A DNA stretch of 64,000 nt from CATOSD01 sp034422735 (GCA_034422735.1 DAOUJL010000029.1:1-64000); one strand, 5' to 3'. Shown: positions 7,672 to 15,968, counted from the first letter of the stretch. A program made the numbers and translations. The notes: generated from the letters alone by a model not told the origin.

Positions 7672-9030
7672 CTACGCCGGGCGTAGCGTGGTCTCGGGCT
7701 GTTCCGCTTGCTCTGGCTGCTCTGAGGGCTCCGGGGGGCGCTCCGCGTGCATCGTCTCGCGGCGCAGCGATGGCATGAACACCGCCACCAGCGCCATCAG
7801 CGCCAGGCCGACCGACGCGTTTATCCCTATTGCCGTGGTCGGTGACAGCCAGTCCGCCACCGCGCCCGTCATCAGCAGGCCCAGGGGCCCCGTCCCGATG
7901 GCCAGGCTTATCACCCCGAGCGCCCGACCCCGCATCTCCTCGCGCGACACCAGCATCACGATCAGCGACTGCATCGTGCCGAATCCCGCGCCGCCCAGTC
8001 CCAACACCAGCAGTATCCCGAACGACAGCTCGTAGGAGCGAGACAGCGAGAACAGCAACAGCGCGGCTATGGCTATCGTGGAGCCGATCAGGTAGATGCG
8101 CCCGTGGTGGCGTAAGTTGGCCGCGGAAGCTATCAATACCGATCCCATCAGCGAGCCAAAGCCGTCCACGCCCATCAGCACTCCCATCGGTCCCGGACCC
8201 ACCATGAGCACCTCAACGGCGATGACCGGCACCATCTGCATGTACGAGAAGACGAACAGGTTCATTATGATGGTGACCATGATCGTGGCGATGATGGTGC
8301 GGTTGCCGCGAACGTACACAAGCCCCTCGGCAAGGTTGCGCAGAATGCTCTGCGAGGGTGCGCCGCGAGATTGCGACCCGCCGGGCTGTTCCGGCGACAG
8401 CCTCACCAGCCACATGAGGGTTAGGGAGAATGCGTAGAACGCCAGGATTACGAAGAACCCTCTGGGAACGTCGACGAGGCCGATGAGAAGTCCGGCAAGG
8501 GCGGGCCCGGCCATGCGGCTGGAGTGCATCGCCATCGAGTCCAGCGCCACCGCGTTGGTCACGGCGGCCCTGCCCACGAGGTTGAGGATGATCGACCGGC
8601 GGGAAGGGGAGTCCAGCGCCCAGCCCACTCCGCTGATCGAGATGAGCACGAATGCGTGCCACACCTCCAGCATCCCGGTAATCAGCAGCGCGGTGGTGAC
8701 GCCCGCTCCGACGAAGTTGGCGAACTGCACTCCCAGCAGCAGACGGCGCCGGTCGAACCGGTCGGCGAGCGTGCCGCCCAGTATGCCCAGGAAGAGCATC
8801 GGGGCCATGCCGAAGAACCCCACCAGCGCGACCTGGAACGCCGATCCGGTAAGCTCGAGCACGTACCACACGAGCATCGTCATCTGCATCCACCGCGAAA
8901 TGTAGGAGAAGAAATTCGCGGGCCACAGGAATCGGAAGCTGCGATTGTGGAAAGCGTCGAACGTCCGAAGGGAGCGGACCCTCCCTATCGTCCTCTTCGG
9001 GGCGCCAAGGCTTTTGTAGTTAACTAACAA
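7672..9030 (-). CDS. MFS transporter (EntS/enterobactin-exporter-like)
   Basis: A 452-residue integral membrane protein with about 12 hydrophobic segments and a Pro/Glu-rich cytoplasmic tail (last ~35 residues). The loop GGTLADRFDRRRLL is the MFS A-motif between TM2 and TM3, and ALDSPSRRSIILNLV is a hallmark of the EntS-like MFS3 group. It is predicted to be a proton-driven efflux pump of unknown substrate. It is the same subfamily as the tandem pair at 56.5-59.2 kb but clearly diverged. The start is probably TTG at 9030, and a -10-like TATGAT lies about 16 bp upstream (9046-9051, minus strand). A shorter start cannot be excluded. Confidence 0.85.
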   Translation of the reverse strand: MLVNYKSLGAPKRTIGRVRSLRTFDAFHNRSFRFLWPANFFSYISRWMQMTMLVWYVLELTGSAFQVALVGFFGMAPMLFLGILGGTLADRFDRRRLLLGVQFANFVGAGVTTALLITGMLEVWHAFVLISISGVGWALDSPSRRSIILNLVGRAAVTNAVALDSMAMHSSRMAGPALAGLLIGLVDVPRGFFVILAFYAFSLTLMWLVRLSPEQPGGSQSRGAPSQSILRNLAEGLVYVRGNRTIIATIMVTIIMNLFVFSYMQMVPVIAVEVLMVGPGPMGVLMGVDGFGSLMGSVLIASAANLRHHGRIYLIGSTIAIAALLLFSLSRSYELSFGILLVLGLGGAGFGTMQSLIVMLVSREEMRGRALGVISLAIGTGPLGLLMTGAVADWLSPTTAIGINASVGLALMALVAVFMPSLRRETMHAERPPEPSEQPEQAEQPETTLRPA

Positions 9031-9162
9031 GGGCGTGCAGCCGCTATCATATGGTTAGCCAACGCCGCCGGCTTGGCACTCGCCGGAAAAGATGCCGGCT
9101 CGTCCGGCATGGAACTCCCCGAATAAGAACGGGGCGACAATGCGGCATTTTAGCCCTGGCAG

Positions 9163-9918
9163 TTGGCCATTGGAAGGCGAAAGGGGGCGCAGTTTAGGAT
9201 TTTGCTCGAAAAGCTTGCAAAACTGTTCGCCAAAGAGACGCTGGATACCCTGTTCCCGTTCGTGTGCCTGGGCTGCGGCAGAGAGGGCAGCAGCATGTGC
9301 GCCGACTGCCTGGCGGGGGTGCCCAGGCTCGTGCCGCCGCGCTTCTGCGTGGTGTGCGCCGAGCCGGACGTGCTCGGACGCTGCGGCTGGTGCCTCGCCT
9401 CGCCCGTCGCCGTGGACGGCATACGCGCGCCCTACGTCTACTCGCGGGACAGCCTCGTGCGGCGCGCGCTCATCCAGTTCAAGTTCGGGGACGTGCGCGC
9501 CATGGCCGCGGAGCTTGCGGGTCATCTCGCCGAGTGCGTGGCGCGGTACGGCCTAGATGCAGACGCCATTGCGCCGGTGCCGTCCCATCCCAGGCGGCTG
9601 CGCGAACGCGGCTTCAACCAGGCCGCGCTGCTGGCCGCCGAGCTGGGCAAGGTGACGGGAGTGGAGGTGAGGGAGGCTCTGCTGGCGAGGACGAGCGATG
9701 CGCCGTCGCAGCTCAGCGTGGCCGGGCGCGTCAACCGCTGGAGCAACGTGGCCGACAGCTTCGTGTGCGAGGAGCCGGTCAATGGTATGAAGCTGCTGCT
9801 GGTCGACGATATCGTGACGACCGGCGCGACTATGTCGGCCTGCGCCGGCGCGTTGAAGGAAAGCGGCGCGCGCGAGGTGTGGGGTCTCGCGGTGGCCCGC
9901 ACCCGCTCAGGCGGCTAG
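9163..9918 (+). CDS. ComF-family phosphoribosyltransferase-like protein
   Basis: A 251-residue ComF/GntX-type protein. The N-terminal double zinc finger shows C-x2-C (CLGCG), C-x2-C (CADC), CVVC and CGWC between residues ~35 and ~85. The C-terminal type I PRTase domain has the PRPP loop LLLVDDIVTTGATM near residues 208-221. ComF proteins act in DNA uptake or natural transformation and related DNA metabolism, and no enzymatic substrate is established. The given start is TTG 9163. TTG 9202 (residue 14), preceded by AGGATT, is an alternative. The stop overlaps that of the convergent aminotransferase gene by 4 bp. Confidence 0.85.
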   Translation: MAIGRRKGAQFRILLEKLAKLFAKETLDTLFPFVCLGCGREGSSMCADCLAGVPRLVPPRFCVVCAEPDVLGRCGWCLASPVAVDGIRAPYVYSRDSLVRRALIQFKFGDVRAMAAELAGHLAECVARYGLDADAIAPVPSHPRRLRERGFNQAALLAAELGKVTGVEVREALLARTSDAPSQLSVAGRVNRWSNVADSFVCEEPVNGMKLLLVDDIVTTGATMSACAGALKESGAREVWGLAVARTRSGG

Positions 9919-11081
9919 GCGACCTTCGCGGCGAAGTCCGCTATTCGCTCCAGCGCCTTCTGGATGTTCTCCGCCGAGTTGGCGAACGAGAACCGCACGT
10001 AGCCCTTGCCGTAGGCTCCGAACGACTCGCCGGACAGGCAGGCGACGCCAGCCTCCCGCAGCAGCCGGTCGGCGAACTCGGCGCTGCTCAGACCGGTGCC
10101 CTCCACGTTGGGGAACACGTAGAATGCCCCCCTGGGCATGGGGCAGCGAATGCCGGGGATGGCGTTGAGACCGTTAACTATCAGGTCACGGCGGCGCTTG
10201 AACTCCTCCACCATGCCGTAGGCGTCGTCCTGGGGACCGTCCAGCGCCTCGATGGCTGCCATCTGCGTGAAGCTGGCCGTGCAGGATACGCTGTTGGTCA
10301 TCAGCCGCGAGATCGGCTCCACCAACTCCAGCGGCATCACGCCGTAGCCCAGACGCCAGCCCGTCATCGCGTAGGTCTTGGAGAAGCCGTCAAGGATGAT
10401 GGTGCGCTCCGCCATGCCGGGGAACGCGGTGATGCTGTGGTGCTCGCCCTCGTACAGAAAGCGGCTGTATATCTCGTCTGCGAGCACCAGCACGTCGCGC
10501 TCCACGGCAAGCTCGGCAAGGGCGCGCAACTCATCGCGGCTCATCACGCTTCCGCAGGGGTTGTTGGGCGAGTTGATGATCATCAGCTTGGTGGCGGGGG
10601 TTATCTGCTCGGCCACCTGGTCCACGTCGACGTTGAAGTCGCGGTCTTCGCGCAGCGGCATGGGGACGGCCTCCGCGCCGGCGAAGTTGATCATCGACTC
10701 GTAGATGGGGAATCCGGGATTGGGGTAGAGCACCTCGTCGCCGTGCTCGGCGAGCGCGAGCAGGACAAAGAACATGATGGGCTTGCCGCCGGGGGTCACC
10801 ACCACGTTGTCGCCCGAGACGGAGATGCCGCGGGTGTCGGCGATCTCCTGCGCGATGCGGGCGCGCACGTCGGGCAGGCCGGGCGACGGGCCGTAGTGGG
10901 TGAACCCGCCGCTGAGGGCGTCGACCCCTGCGCGCACCACGTTCTCCGGCGTATCGTAGTCCGGCTCGCCGATCTCGAGATGTATAACGTCCATCCCCTC
11001 GGCTTCCAGCATACGCGCCCTGGCGAGCACCTCGAACGCGGTCTCGGTGCCCAGTCGGCTCATTCGGCTGGCCAGTCTCAT
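9915..11081 (-). CDS. Pyridoxal-phosphate-dependent aminotransferase, class I/II (AspC-like)
   Basis: A 388-residue fold-type I aminotransferase. K235 in DGFSKTYAMTGWRLGY is the PLP Schiff-base lysine. Upstream are VIHLEIGEPDYDTPENV, the HYGPSPGLPDVRARIA block, NSPNNPCGSV (cofactor-binding Asn) and ADEIYSRFLYEG (Asp/Tyr). The C-terminal YVRFSFANS supplies the substrate-carboxylate Arg. It probably moves amino groups between aspartate or an aromatic or branched amino acid and 2-oxoglutarate, but specificity cannot be read. It lies 37 bp downstream of the DUF6295 gene on the same strand and they may be cotranscribed. Confidence 0.9.
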   Translation of the reverse strand: MRLASRMSRLGTETAFEVLARARMLEAEGMDVIHLEIGEPDYDTPENVVRAGVDALSGGFTHYGPSPGLPDVRARIAQEIADTRGISVSGDNVVVTPGGKPIMFFVLLALAEHGDEVLYPNPGFPIYESMINFAGAEAVPMPLREDRDFNVDVDQVAEQITPATKLMIINSPNNPCGSVMSRDELRALAELAVERDVLVLADEIYSRFLYEGEHHSITAFPGMAERTIILDGFSKTYAMTGWRLGYGVMPLELVEPISRLMTNSVSCTASFTQMAAIEALDGPQDDAYGMVEEFKRRRDLIVNGLNAIPGIRCPMPRGAFYVFPNVEGTGLSSAEFADRLLREAGVACLSGESFGAYGKGYVRFSFANSAENIQKALERIADFAAKVA

Positions 11082-11118
11082 AAGGTGTCTCTCCGGGGCC
11101 TCGCTGGGCCGGGCGTGC

Positions 11119-11400
11119 CTATCGCGATTGCAGCGCGGCTATTTCGTGCTGCGCCTGCGCGGTGTCGAGCGCGGCCATGATGCTGTCGACGAGCTTCAGC
11201 GCCGACTCGGCGCTCAGCTCCACGGCGACACGGGCGCCCAGTCCCTGGGCCTCGTTCACGAAGTCGATATTCAGGGTGTGATCGGCCGGCGAGTGGAAGG
11301 GGTGGTCGTAGTAGACGCGGGCTTCGTTCAGGTTGAACCAGCCCTGTGGCCCCTTGCCGCTGCCGGTAATCTCGGCCTTCTCGATGTTGTATGTGCACAC
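11119..11400 (-). CDS. DUF6295-family small protein
   Basis: A 93-residue protein of unknown function. The N-terminal CTYNIEKAEITGSGKGPQGW, the YYDHPFHSPADHTLNIDF core and VAVELSAESALKLVDSI are what I recognise as DUF6295, a family common in Chloroflexota and actinobacteria. D/H-rich HP..SP..H could bind metal, but that is inference. The start is GTG at 11400, supported by AGGAG 6-7 bp upstream. A longer in-frame start at 11466 runs through unlikely Arg/Ala-rich sequence. It probably heads a short operon with the aminotransferase. Confidence 0.75.
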   Translation of the reverse strand: MCTYNIEKAEITGSGKGPQGWFNLNEARVYYDHPFHSPADHTLNIDFVNEAQGLGARVAVELSAESALKLVDSIMAALDTAQAQHEIAALQSR

Positions 11401-11674
11401 GTGGCGTCTCCTGACTTGGGGAGTGTGAGCGCGCCGCTCCGCGTGGGCAGAGCCGCGCCGCCGCAAGCTAAGGTTACAAGCCGCGCTGAGGGCCGGTCAA
11501 GTGGCGGGTAGGGGAGGTACCTGTGTCAGCTCAGGAGGTGCAAGGGATTTTCGACTCGGCGCCGGCATAGCTTCTTCACTCCTGCAAAAGTGGGAATCCA
11601 CAGGTTCGAATGCGAGAACGGCCTCGACTCCGGTGGCATGCCGATTGAATTGTTAAAGGCTCGCGGGGGAGTGT

Positions 11675-11750
11675 CACCCCCATCCTAACCTTCCCCCTGC
11701 GAGGGGGAAGGGACTTGTCGGATGACCTTCACCTGCGAGGGGGAAGGGAC
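11675..11750. repeat. Two REP-like palindromes, type 1
   Basis: A complete copy (CACCCCCATCCTAACCTTCC, then the CCCCTGCGAGGGG hairpin and AAGGGAC) is followed at 11725 by a shorter copy containing only the ACCTGCGAGGGGGAAGGGAC part. Confidence 0.85.
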
Positions 11751-11944
11751 TAGCGGAAGAGGGGGGATGGACGGGTGACGGGCTACCAAGCGGAGTAGCG
11801 TCCGGCCAGAGGCAGGCGCCAAACTGCCGGGTGGGACAAACAAGCTAGAAAATAGTGTCCCGTTTCGTTTCTTTTGTTTTATCTCCTCGGAATTCGATTT
11901 GTCGGTTGTCGGCTCGCGAGTGGTTGGTGGTTTGCGATGAAGGG

Positions 11945-11973
11945 AGCGTAGCACGGATGTGCTGGACTGTCAA
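11945..11973 (-). promoter_or_regulatory. Promoter-like site with AGCAC-N4-GTGCT dyad in the spacer
   Basis: On the minus strand TTGACA (11968-11973), a 17-bp spacer and TACGCT (11945-11950) form a plausible promoter. The dyad AGCAC-ATCC-GTGCT occupies the spacer's -10 side, as in the three composite elements. The nearest minus-strand gene downstream is DUF6295, about 545 bp away, so the target is unclear. Confidence 0.45.
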
Positions 11974-12016
11974 GGGCGCGTATGACCTCAAAATTGCGGT
12001 TACCCAAGGCCTAGGG

Positions 12017-12448
12017 CTAGGTGTTCACCAGGGCGATCCGGTGGCCGTATCTGCGAAAATCCGCCGTGTTGAACGTGAGCAGTCGCCGCTCTCCGTGGGC
12101 CAGCATGGTGGCCACGATGTTGGCGTCGTGAACTTGGCGGCCGCCGACGGGCACGTCCCGGCACAGCGCGATCAGCGTTTCGGTGACCCTCGGTCCGTCC
12201 TCGAGAATCTCGAAATCGTGAAGCATCCTCTCGATGTCGTCGAGTGCAACGGCCATCGCCAGTGGGGCAGCCCAAGCTTGAGGCCTGGTGACGACCGCCA
12301 GGTACTCCCGTAGCACCTGGCGGCTGATTCTCAGCGGATAGAGCTCCTCAGCGGCTCTATCGAGCATCGCTCTGGCGTCTGGGTGTTGAGGAGCTCTGGC
12401 ATTGCGAGCGTGTACGAGGACATTGGTGTCAATGAACACGTATGTCAG
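12017..12448 (-). CDS. PIN-domain ribonuclease (VapC-like toxin candidate)
   Basis: About 143 residues forming a complete PIN domain: FIDTNVLVHARN (first Asp, D7 when counted from the CTG at 12448), VLREYLAVV (Glu), QVHDANIVATM (Asp) and LLTFNTADFRRY (fourth acidic residue). PIN enzymes cut RNA with Mg2+, and many are VapC toxins. No ATG fits. A CTG at 12448 overlaps the upstream stop as CTGA, while GTG at 12439 and TTG at 12499 are alternatives. It lies directly downstream of, and overlaps, the DUF7662 gene. No classic VapB-type antitoxin (AbrB, RHH or Phd) is nearby. Confidence 0.8.
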   Translation of the reverse strand: MTYVFIDTNVLVHARNARAPQHPDARAMLDRAAEELYPLRISRQVLREYLAVVTRPQAWAAPLAMAVALDDIERMLHDFEILEDGPRVTETLIALCRDVPVGGRQVHDANIVATMLAHGERRLLTFNTADFRRYGHRIALVNT

Positions 12449-12852
12449 ATCCTGTCGTCGTACATGTCCTCCCGCCTCAGACTGAGTCCCTCCGGCCAAG
12501 GGCCGAAATCGTGAGGCGGCAAGAGTACGCTGAGGTCGAATTTGTGGGCGGCGTTCGGGCGCTTCTTTGGCCTGAACAGGAGCGTCTCAGCTGCTATGTC
12601 CACGTCCGCCGTCTCCCAGCCGGCGGAGGACCACGCTACTTTCTGGCTCTGACGACCGCCGTTCTTCTCGTTGGCCCACCAGGCGCCGTGCTTTCGCGCC
12701 GACGGCGGCAACTCGAAGCCCAGGATGGCCTCGATGTTGCTGAACGTGGTCCGCCACTCCCGGCGTGGGTGGGCCTCCAGGTATACGCGCAGCTTCCTGT
12801 ACTTCCCGCCGAACTCGCGGTCTGGCAGCTTGTATTCGCGTTCGGTCGCCAT
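12445..12852 (-). CDS. DUF7662-domain protein, possible partner of the PIN protein
   Basis: A 135-residue basic protein. Residues ~17-85 (KYRKLRVYLEAH, TFSNIEAILGFELPPSAR, AWWANEK, WSSAGWETADVDI) match what I recognise as DUF7662, a small domain with a conserved AWWAN and W..AGW pattern and unknown function. The C-terminal ~40 residues are variable and end in an acidic tail, REDMYDDRI, as some antitoxins have. The stop overlaps the start of the PIN gene. Pairing with a PIN domain suggests a toxin-antitoxin-like module, which is inference. A composite repeat with a promoter pointing this way lies upstream (13064-13358). Confidence 0.65.
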   Translation of the reverse strand: MATEREYKLPDREFGGKYRKLRVYLEAHPRREWRTTFSNIEAILGFELPPSARKHGAWWANEKNGGRQSQKVAWSSAGWETADVDIAAETLLFRPKKRPNAAHKFDLSVLLPPHDFGPWPEGLSLRREDMYDDRI

Positions 12853-13063
12853 TTGCTTTCACTCGTTCGGTTGAGGATGCGGGCCGTCGGCCTCTACGGG
12901 AATGATAGTCAGTCTGTGCGTAGCGGGCAATGGGCGCCCTCCGGGAACCAGGGCCTTTTCATTCTCCTCTCTCCGGCCAAAATTGAGGGTCGGGACGGGG
13001 GCCTTAGATTCTTCGGCTGCGCTCGGAATGGAAGGGGCAGGGCCTTCTTCAGGAGGGGCTCCC

Positions 13064-13358
13064 TAAAAGATCTGCTCAATTCTGCTACATTCCGTCCAAT
13101 CCGTAGCTGGGCGGCGCGGTGTTCATGTCACTTTCTGTGAGCCAGGTTGTCAAGGTTCGTCACGCGCACTGCGCCGAATGTTACAGAACGCGACGGCGGT
13201 CTTGGGCCGGATTCCGCCTTTCAGACGCCGGCGGTCGGGGCGTCACCGCCATCCCCGTATCAAGTACGGGGCAGGCTCTAACCTTCCCCCTCGCAGGGAG
13301 AAGGGATTTATCGGATAGGTTCTGAATAGAAAATAGCACGTGCGTGCTGTAGAATCAA
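13064..13358 (-). repeat. Dispersed composite element, copy 2
   Basis: Read on the minus strand, end A is TTGATT (13353-13358), a 17-bp spacer with AGCAC-GCAC-GTGCT, and TATTTT (13330-13335). End B (13064-13114) holds GCTAC...GTAGC, then GCAGAATTGAGCAGATCTTT. The internal landmark ACATTCGGCGCA precedes B as in the other copies. A REP palindrome (13243-13308) sits between A and B. The promoter points at the DUF7662/PIN pair, whose first codon is about 475 bp downstream. Confidence 0.75.
13243..13308. repeat. REP-like palindrome with CCCGTATCAAGTACGGG leader
   Basis: CACCGCCATCCCCGTATCAA and GTACGGGGCAGGCTCTAACC are followed by a CTTCCCCCT/AGGGAGAAGGG hairpin. A close relative lies at 26841-26905, where the second hairpin is of the CTCTCCC type. 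It is nested inside composite element copy 2. Confidence 0.8.
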
Positions 13359-13742
13359 TAGGGTTGGCGAGATTGTCGGGGCTGGCCGAATTTGTGGGGA
13401 GAAATGGCGCACGCATGCGAATTGGTGGTGCGTGCGTGAGGTCGGGTGGGACAAGGGCGGGAACGCGTGGCGCGTGAAAGTGACGTTTTTTTCGGGGTAC
13501 TTGGGCGCGAATGGGTTGGAGTCGGGCGAGGGGGCAAGCGGAAGGGACGCCGTTGCCCTCGCCCGCCGGGGAGATTGAAAAGGCCCTGTCCGGGAACATT
13601 CACTCTTTGGCGCACTGCGGTGGGGGGACAGGATTGCTGGCGGGTGTTGAGTGGGCGCAGTGCGGCCAATACAGGGTTACGGTTCACAAAAGTCTGGGCA
13701 TGATAAGATGCTGCCACCAGACTGAATCATCTACACTGGGGC

Positions 13743-13871
13743 GTGAGAATCTCTAGTGAACCGCCAAGACCGGGGTTCTACAACCTCGCGCACGCGCAGA
13801 TAGCCTTTCGTGAACCGGAGGACTGCATTCGCCGATTCTGGCGCGAGGGCGGAGCCTCAGAAGGGCGGTGA
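13743..13871 (+). CDS. Possible mini-ORF, 42 residues, unknown function
   Basis: GTG at 13743 opens 42 codons (begins MRISSEPPRPGFYNLAHAQI, ends WREGGASEGR) with G/C-favoured third positions and a stop 2 bp before the next ATG. The Shine-Dalgarno sequence is weak (TGGGGC). The residues look protein-like (FYNLAHAQIAFREPEDCIRRFW), but I recognise no family. It could be a remnant of a larger gene. Confidence 0.3.
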   Translation: MRISSEPPRPGFYNLAHAQIAFREPEDCIRRFWREGGASEGR

Positions 13872-13873
13872 TT

Positions 13874-14053
13874 ATGATTGACCCGAGGGTTGCCGGGAAG
13901 ATCCTAAAGGAACACTTCGAGCAGGTGACGCCGGAAGAGTTTGAGGAATGGTACGACAAGTACGTGCTCAAACGGCGGGGCGCGCATCCGCTGACTACGG
14001 ACGCGCCCAAGGCCGTGTCGCTGCCAGCCTCAAGCGAGCAAGGGAAGTCGTAA
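13874..14053 (+). CDS. Small hypothetical protein (59 residues)
   Basis: ATG 13874 follows AGAAGGG about 8 bp upstream and opens MIDPRVAGKILKEHFEQVTP, an amphipathic helical N-terminal half with EEFEEWYDKYV, then a flexible Pro/Ser/Ala tail. No signal peptide or known domain is visible. It is placed 2 bp after the mini-ORF at 13743 and convergent with the EcsC gene. The function is unknown and the confidence that it is real is moderate. Confidence 0.45.
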   Translation: MIDPRVAGKILKEHFEQVTPEEFEEWYDKYVLKRRGAHPLTTDAPKAVSLPASSEQGKS

Positions 14054-14100
14054 GCGCGTCTGGGGTGGAGGTTGCAACCTCCGTGTAAGTGACCCTTCTG

Positions 14101-14868
14101 CTACGAAGACTCTTGCCCCTCGTCAGGCAGCGCGTACCTCAGCGTCCTGAGGTGGTTCTTGAGCCGCTTTGCCATGGGCCTCATCGTCGCTGCTGTTACA
14201 CCGGCCGAGACAGCGCCTCCTATGACCGGGACCACCTTGGACACGCCTCTAGCGAAAGTCTGTTTCGTAACGGAGACTCCAATCCACCTGCCTACTTGCT
14301 TCACGATGGGGTAGTACGCGGTCCTGGTAAGCGCCATTCTGGGAATACGGCGCGCGGCCTGCCCTGCGACGCGCTTACCCACCTCTGACAATCCTCGGTT
14401 AGCCGCCGCCGCTCCCAGCATCGCACCTGTCAGCAGGGTCAGGTGCATCTTTGTTTCCTCATCGACCTGACCCTGCTCAAGCAGGTCAGGCCAGCCGTAC
14501 AGGTACGCCAACTTCTGCGCGAGAACCAGTGCGTGCCAGTAGAACTGCGCCAAGTCAGCGGGGACAGTCGCCGCCATTGCCCATCCGCCCGGCAAGCCGG
14601 TGGCAAACGAGATGCCAGACGCCTTGAGGACGTGGCTCCTAATACAGGCGTCCGCCAGCGTGTCTATCAGGTCTGATGTTACGCCCGCAGAGGCAGGCCT
14701 GTCCTGGATCGCCAGGCTGACCTGTTCTTCATCGCAGTAGTTGATGAGTTGGGTGTTGAGGAACGACGCACGGTCCACTTTGGCGCCGGGGAGAGCTAGT
14801 GACGCATTCAGTATTTGCTCCCACGCCTTTTCTCCTGGGGACTTTTCTGTCGGAAAAGTGGCATCCAT
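14101..14868 (-). CDS. EcsC-family protein
   Basis: A 255-residue protein with the EcsC-family core: RSHVLKASGISFATGLPGGW, AATVPADLAQFYWHALVLAQ, KLAYLYGWPDL, and a Gly/Ala-rich C-terminal half (GKRVAGQAARRIPRMALTRT, VPVIGGAVSAGVTAATM) that may insert in or lie on the membrane. EcsC was named from the B. subtilis ecs operon, and its biochemical role is unknown. ATG 14868 is preferred because AGGAG lies about 10 bp upstream. The 53 residues before it in the same frame look non-coding. It lies 173 bp downstream of the HEPN gene on the same strand. Confidence 0.8.
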   Translation of the reverse strand: MDATFPTEKSPGEKAWEQILNASLALPGAKVDRASFLNTQLINYCDEEQVSLAIQDRPASAGVTSDLIDTLADACIRSHVLKASGISFATGLPGGWAMAATVPADLAQFYWHALVLAQKLAYLYGWPDLLEQGQVDEETKMHLTLLTGAMLGAAAANRGLSEVGKRVAGQAARRIPRMALTRTAYYPIVKQVGRWIGVSVTKQTFARGVSKVVPVIGGAVSAGVTAATMRPMAKRLKNHLRTLRYALPDEGQESS

Positions 14869-15041
14869 GCTTACGAGACTCCTGATGGTGTAGTCAGTAC
14901 ATTGTGCCTGAACTTGTGTAATCCGTGCGGACCGTATGAGACGACTCTGCGGGCGGTTGGACCTTGTTGTTTCCTTGTGAGCGGTTCGATTTGTTTTGCG
15001 CGTGCAGACTTCCGACTCGGTTCCCAATCTTCAAGTCAGTT

Positions 15042-15968
15042 TCATATCTTTGCTAGCATGACGAGATCGTCGATCTCTCTGTCGTGAGGTGTGCATCCAT
15101 CCCTTATCTGATAATCCAAGAACTTGGTCAGGCAGTTTCTCACCACATCTTCGAGTTTCGTTACGTCGGCCTCAGAAAAGGCACCTGGCTTCCCTGCGTG
15201 AACGGCGTCGCTTCTCCACACATAGTACTTCTTGATTTGTGAGAACAATTTGACGCGATCTTGTCCAGCCGGATGCAGCCAGCAAGCACATCGCATTGCA
15301 AGTTTGTAACCGATGCTGCCGGGATTGCGATCACCGAAGAGGGCTTCCAAAGCGATAACCAAGTCGATCAATCGGTCCGAGAGGTCACGTCTCTCATAGG
15401 AGGAATTGAAACGAGTCATTGCCGTTTTCAAGTAAGGTTTGATGTGGCTTAGGGCGCCCCAATGCCTACTGAAGAATTGAACGAAATCCGCCAGAACATC
15501 GTCACTCAGTGGGTATGGCGGCCGGGCATAGAGTGGCTCCATCCGGGGTTTGATGGGGCGTGAGGCCACAAGATCTTCTAGGCTTGGCCTCTGTCTATCG
15601 GCTCGCAACACCGAACCATGTCGGCGGACCGAGACGTCTCCTGTCCGGAACAAGCGAAATAAGCACTCGATAAGTTCCAATTTATTGTCAGATTCGGCTG
15701 TCGCTTCAGCACTACCAGAACCACGAACCTTAAGCTCCAAGTACAGCATCGACGTTGGATATTCTCGTTCAGGCTGATGTTGCGTGAGTTGATCCCAGTC
15801 AACTAAACCAAGCTCAGCAAGGAACACGCCCTTGTTGGGAGAATCGTCTAGTTTGAATGGACCGATGTTGATTGGAAGCTTGTATGGAATCATGAGCGTG
15901 CTCCGACCGTTACGCTCGTGATAGCTCCAGGAAAAATCCAGATCGGCTCGCACTAGATACTCTGGCAT
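15042..15968 (-). CDS. Apea-like HEPN-domain protein
   Basis: A 308-residue protein whose C-terminal third is an Apea-like HEPN domain: DLSDRLIDLVIALEALFGD, IGYKLAMRCACWLHPAGQ, KKYYVWRSDAVHAGKP. R252-S-D-A-V-H257 is the HEPN R-x4-H RNase signature. The N-terminal ~170 residues are beta-rich and unassigned. Such proteins are often abortive-infection or toxin RNases, and the role here is inferred. Codon use is less GC-biased than that of its neighbours, suggesting transfer. The EcsC gene follows on the same strand. Confidence 0.75.
   Translation of the reverse strand: MPEYLVRADLDFSWSYHERNGRSTLMIPYKLPINIGPFKLDDSPNKGVFLAELGLVDWDQLTQHQPEREYPTSMLYLELKVRGSGSAEATAESDNKLELIECLFRLFRTGDVSVRRHGSVLRADRQRPSLEDLVASRPIKPRMEPLYARPPYPLSDDVLADFVQFFSRHWGALSHIKPYLKTAMTRFNSSYERRDLSDRLIDLVIALEALFGDRNPGSIGYKLAMRCACWLHPAGQDRVKLFSQIKKYYVWRSDAVHAGKPGAFSEADVTKLEDVVRNCLTKFLDYQIRDGCTPHDREIDDLVMLAKI

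Larger units (their letters stand above)
11401..12016. other. Intergenic region without a recognisable gene
   Basis: About 600 bp separate the DUF6295 start from the PIN gene end. I see two type-1 palindromic repeats (11675-11750) and a promoter-like site with a dyad (11945-11973, minus strand). The rest shows no convincing coding frame, RNA gene or inverted repeats. A GGTTCGAATGCG near 11602-11613 is not part of a tRNA. Confidence 0.6.
12853..13742. other. Repeat-rich intergenic region
   Basis: About 890 bp hold composite element copy 2 (13064-13358), a REP-like palindrome nested in it (13243-13308), and a TTCTTCGGCTGCGCTCGGAA sequence near 13010-13029, which belongs to a widespread bacterial intergenic repeat type. 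From 13360 to 13740 I see only low-quality open frames and no gene. Confidence 0.6.

Noticed and set aside
9264..11180. Plus-strand open frame of 638 codons across comF and the aminotransferase gene
   Set aside because: It is a frame shadow of comF and the complement of the aminotransferase, whose PLP motifs are intact. The composition is Arg/Gly/His rich.
11590..11625. GGTTCGAATGCG as the T-arm of a tRNA
   Set aside because: No acceptor stem, anticodon arm or D-arm can be folded around it.
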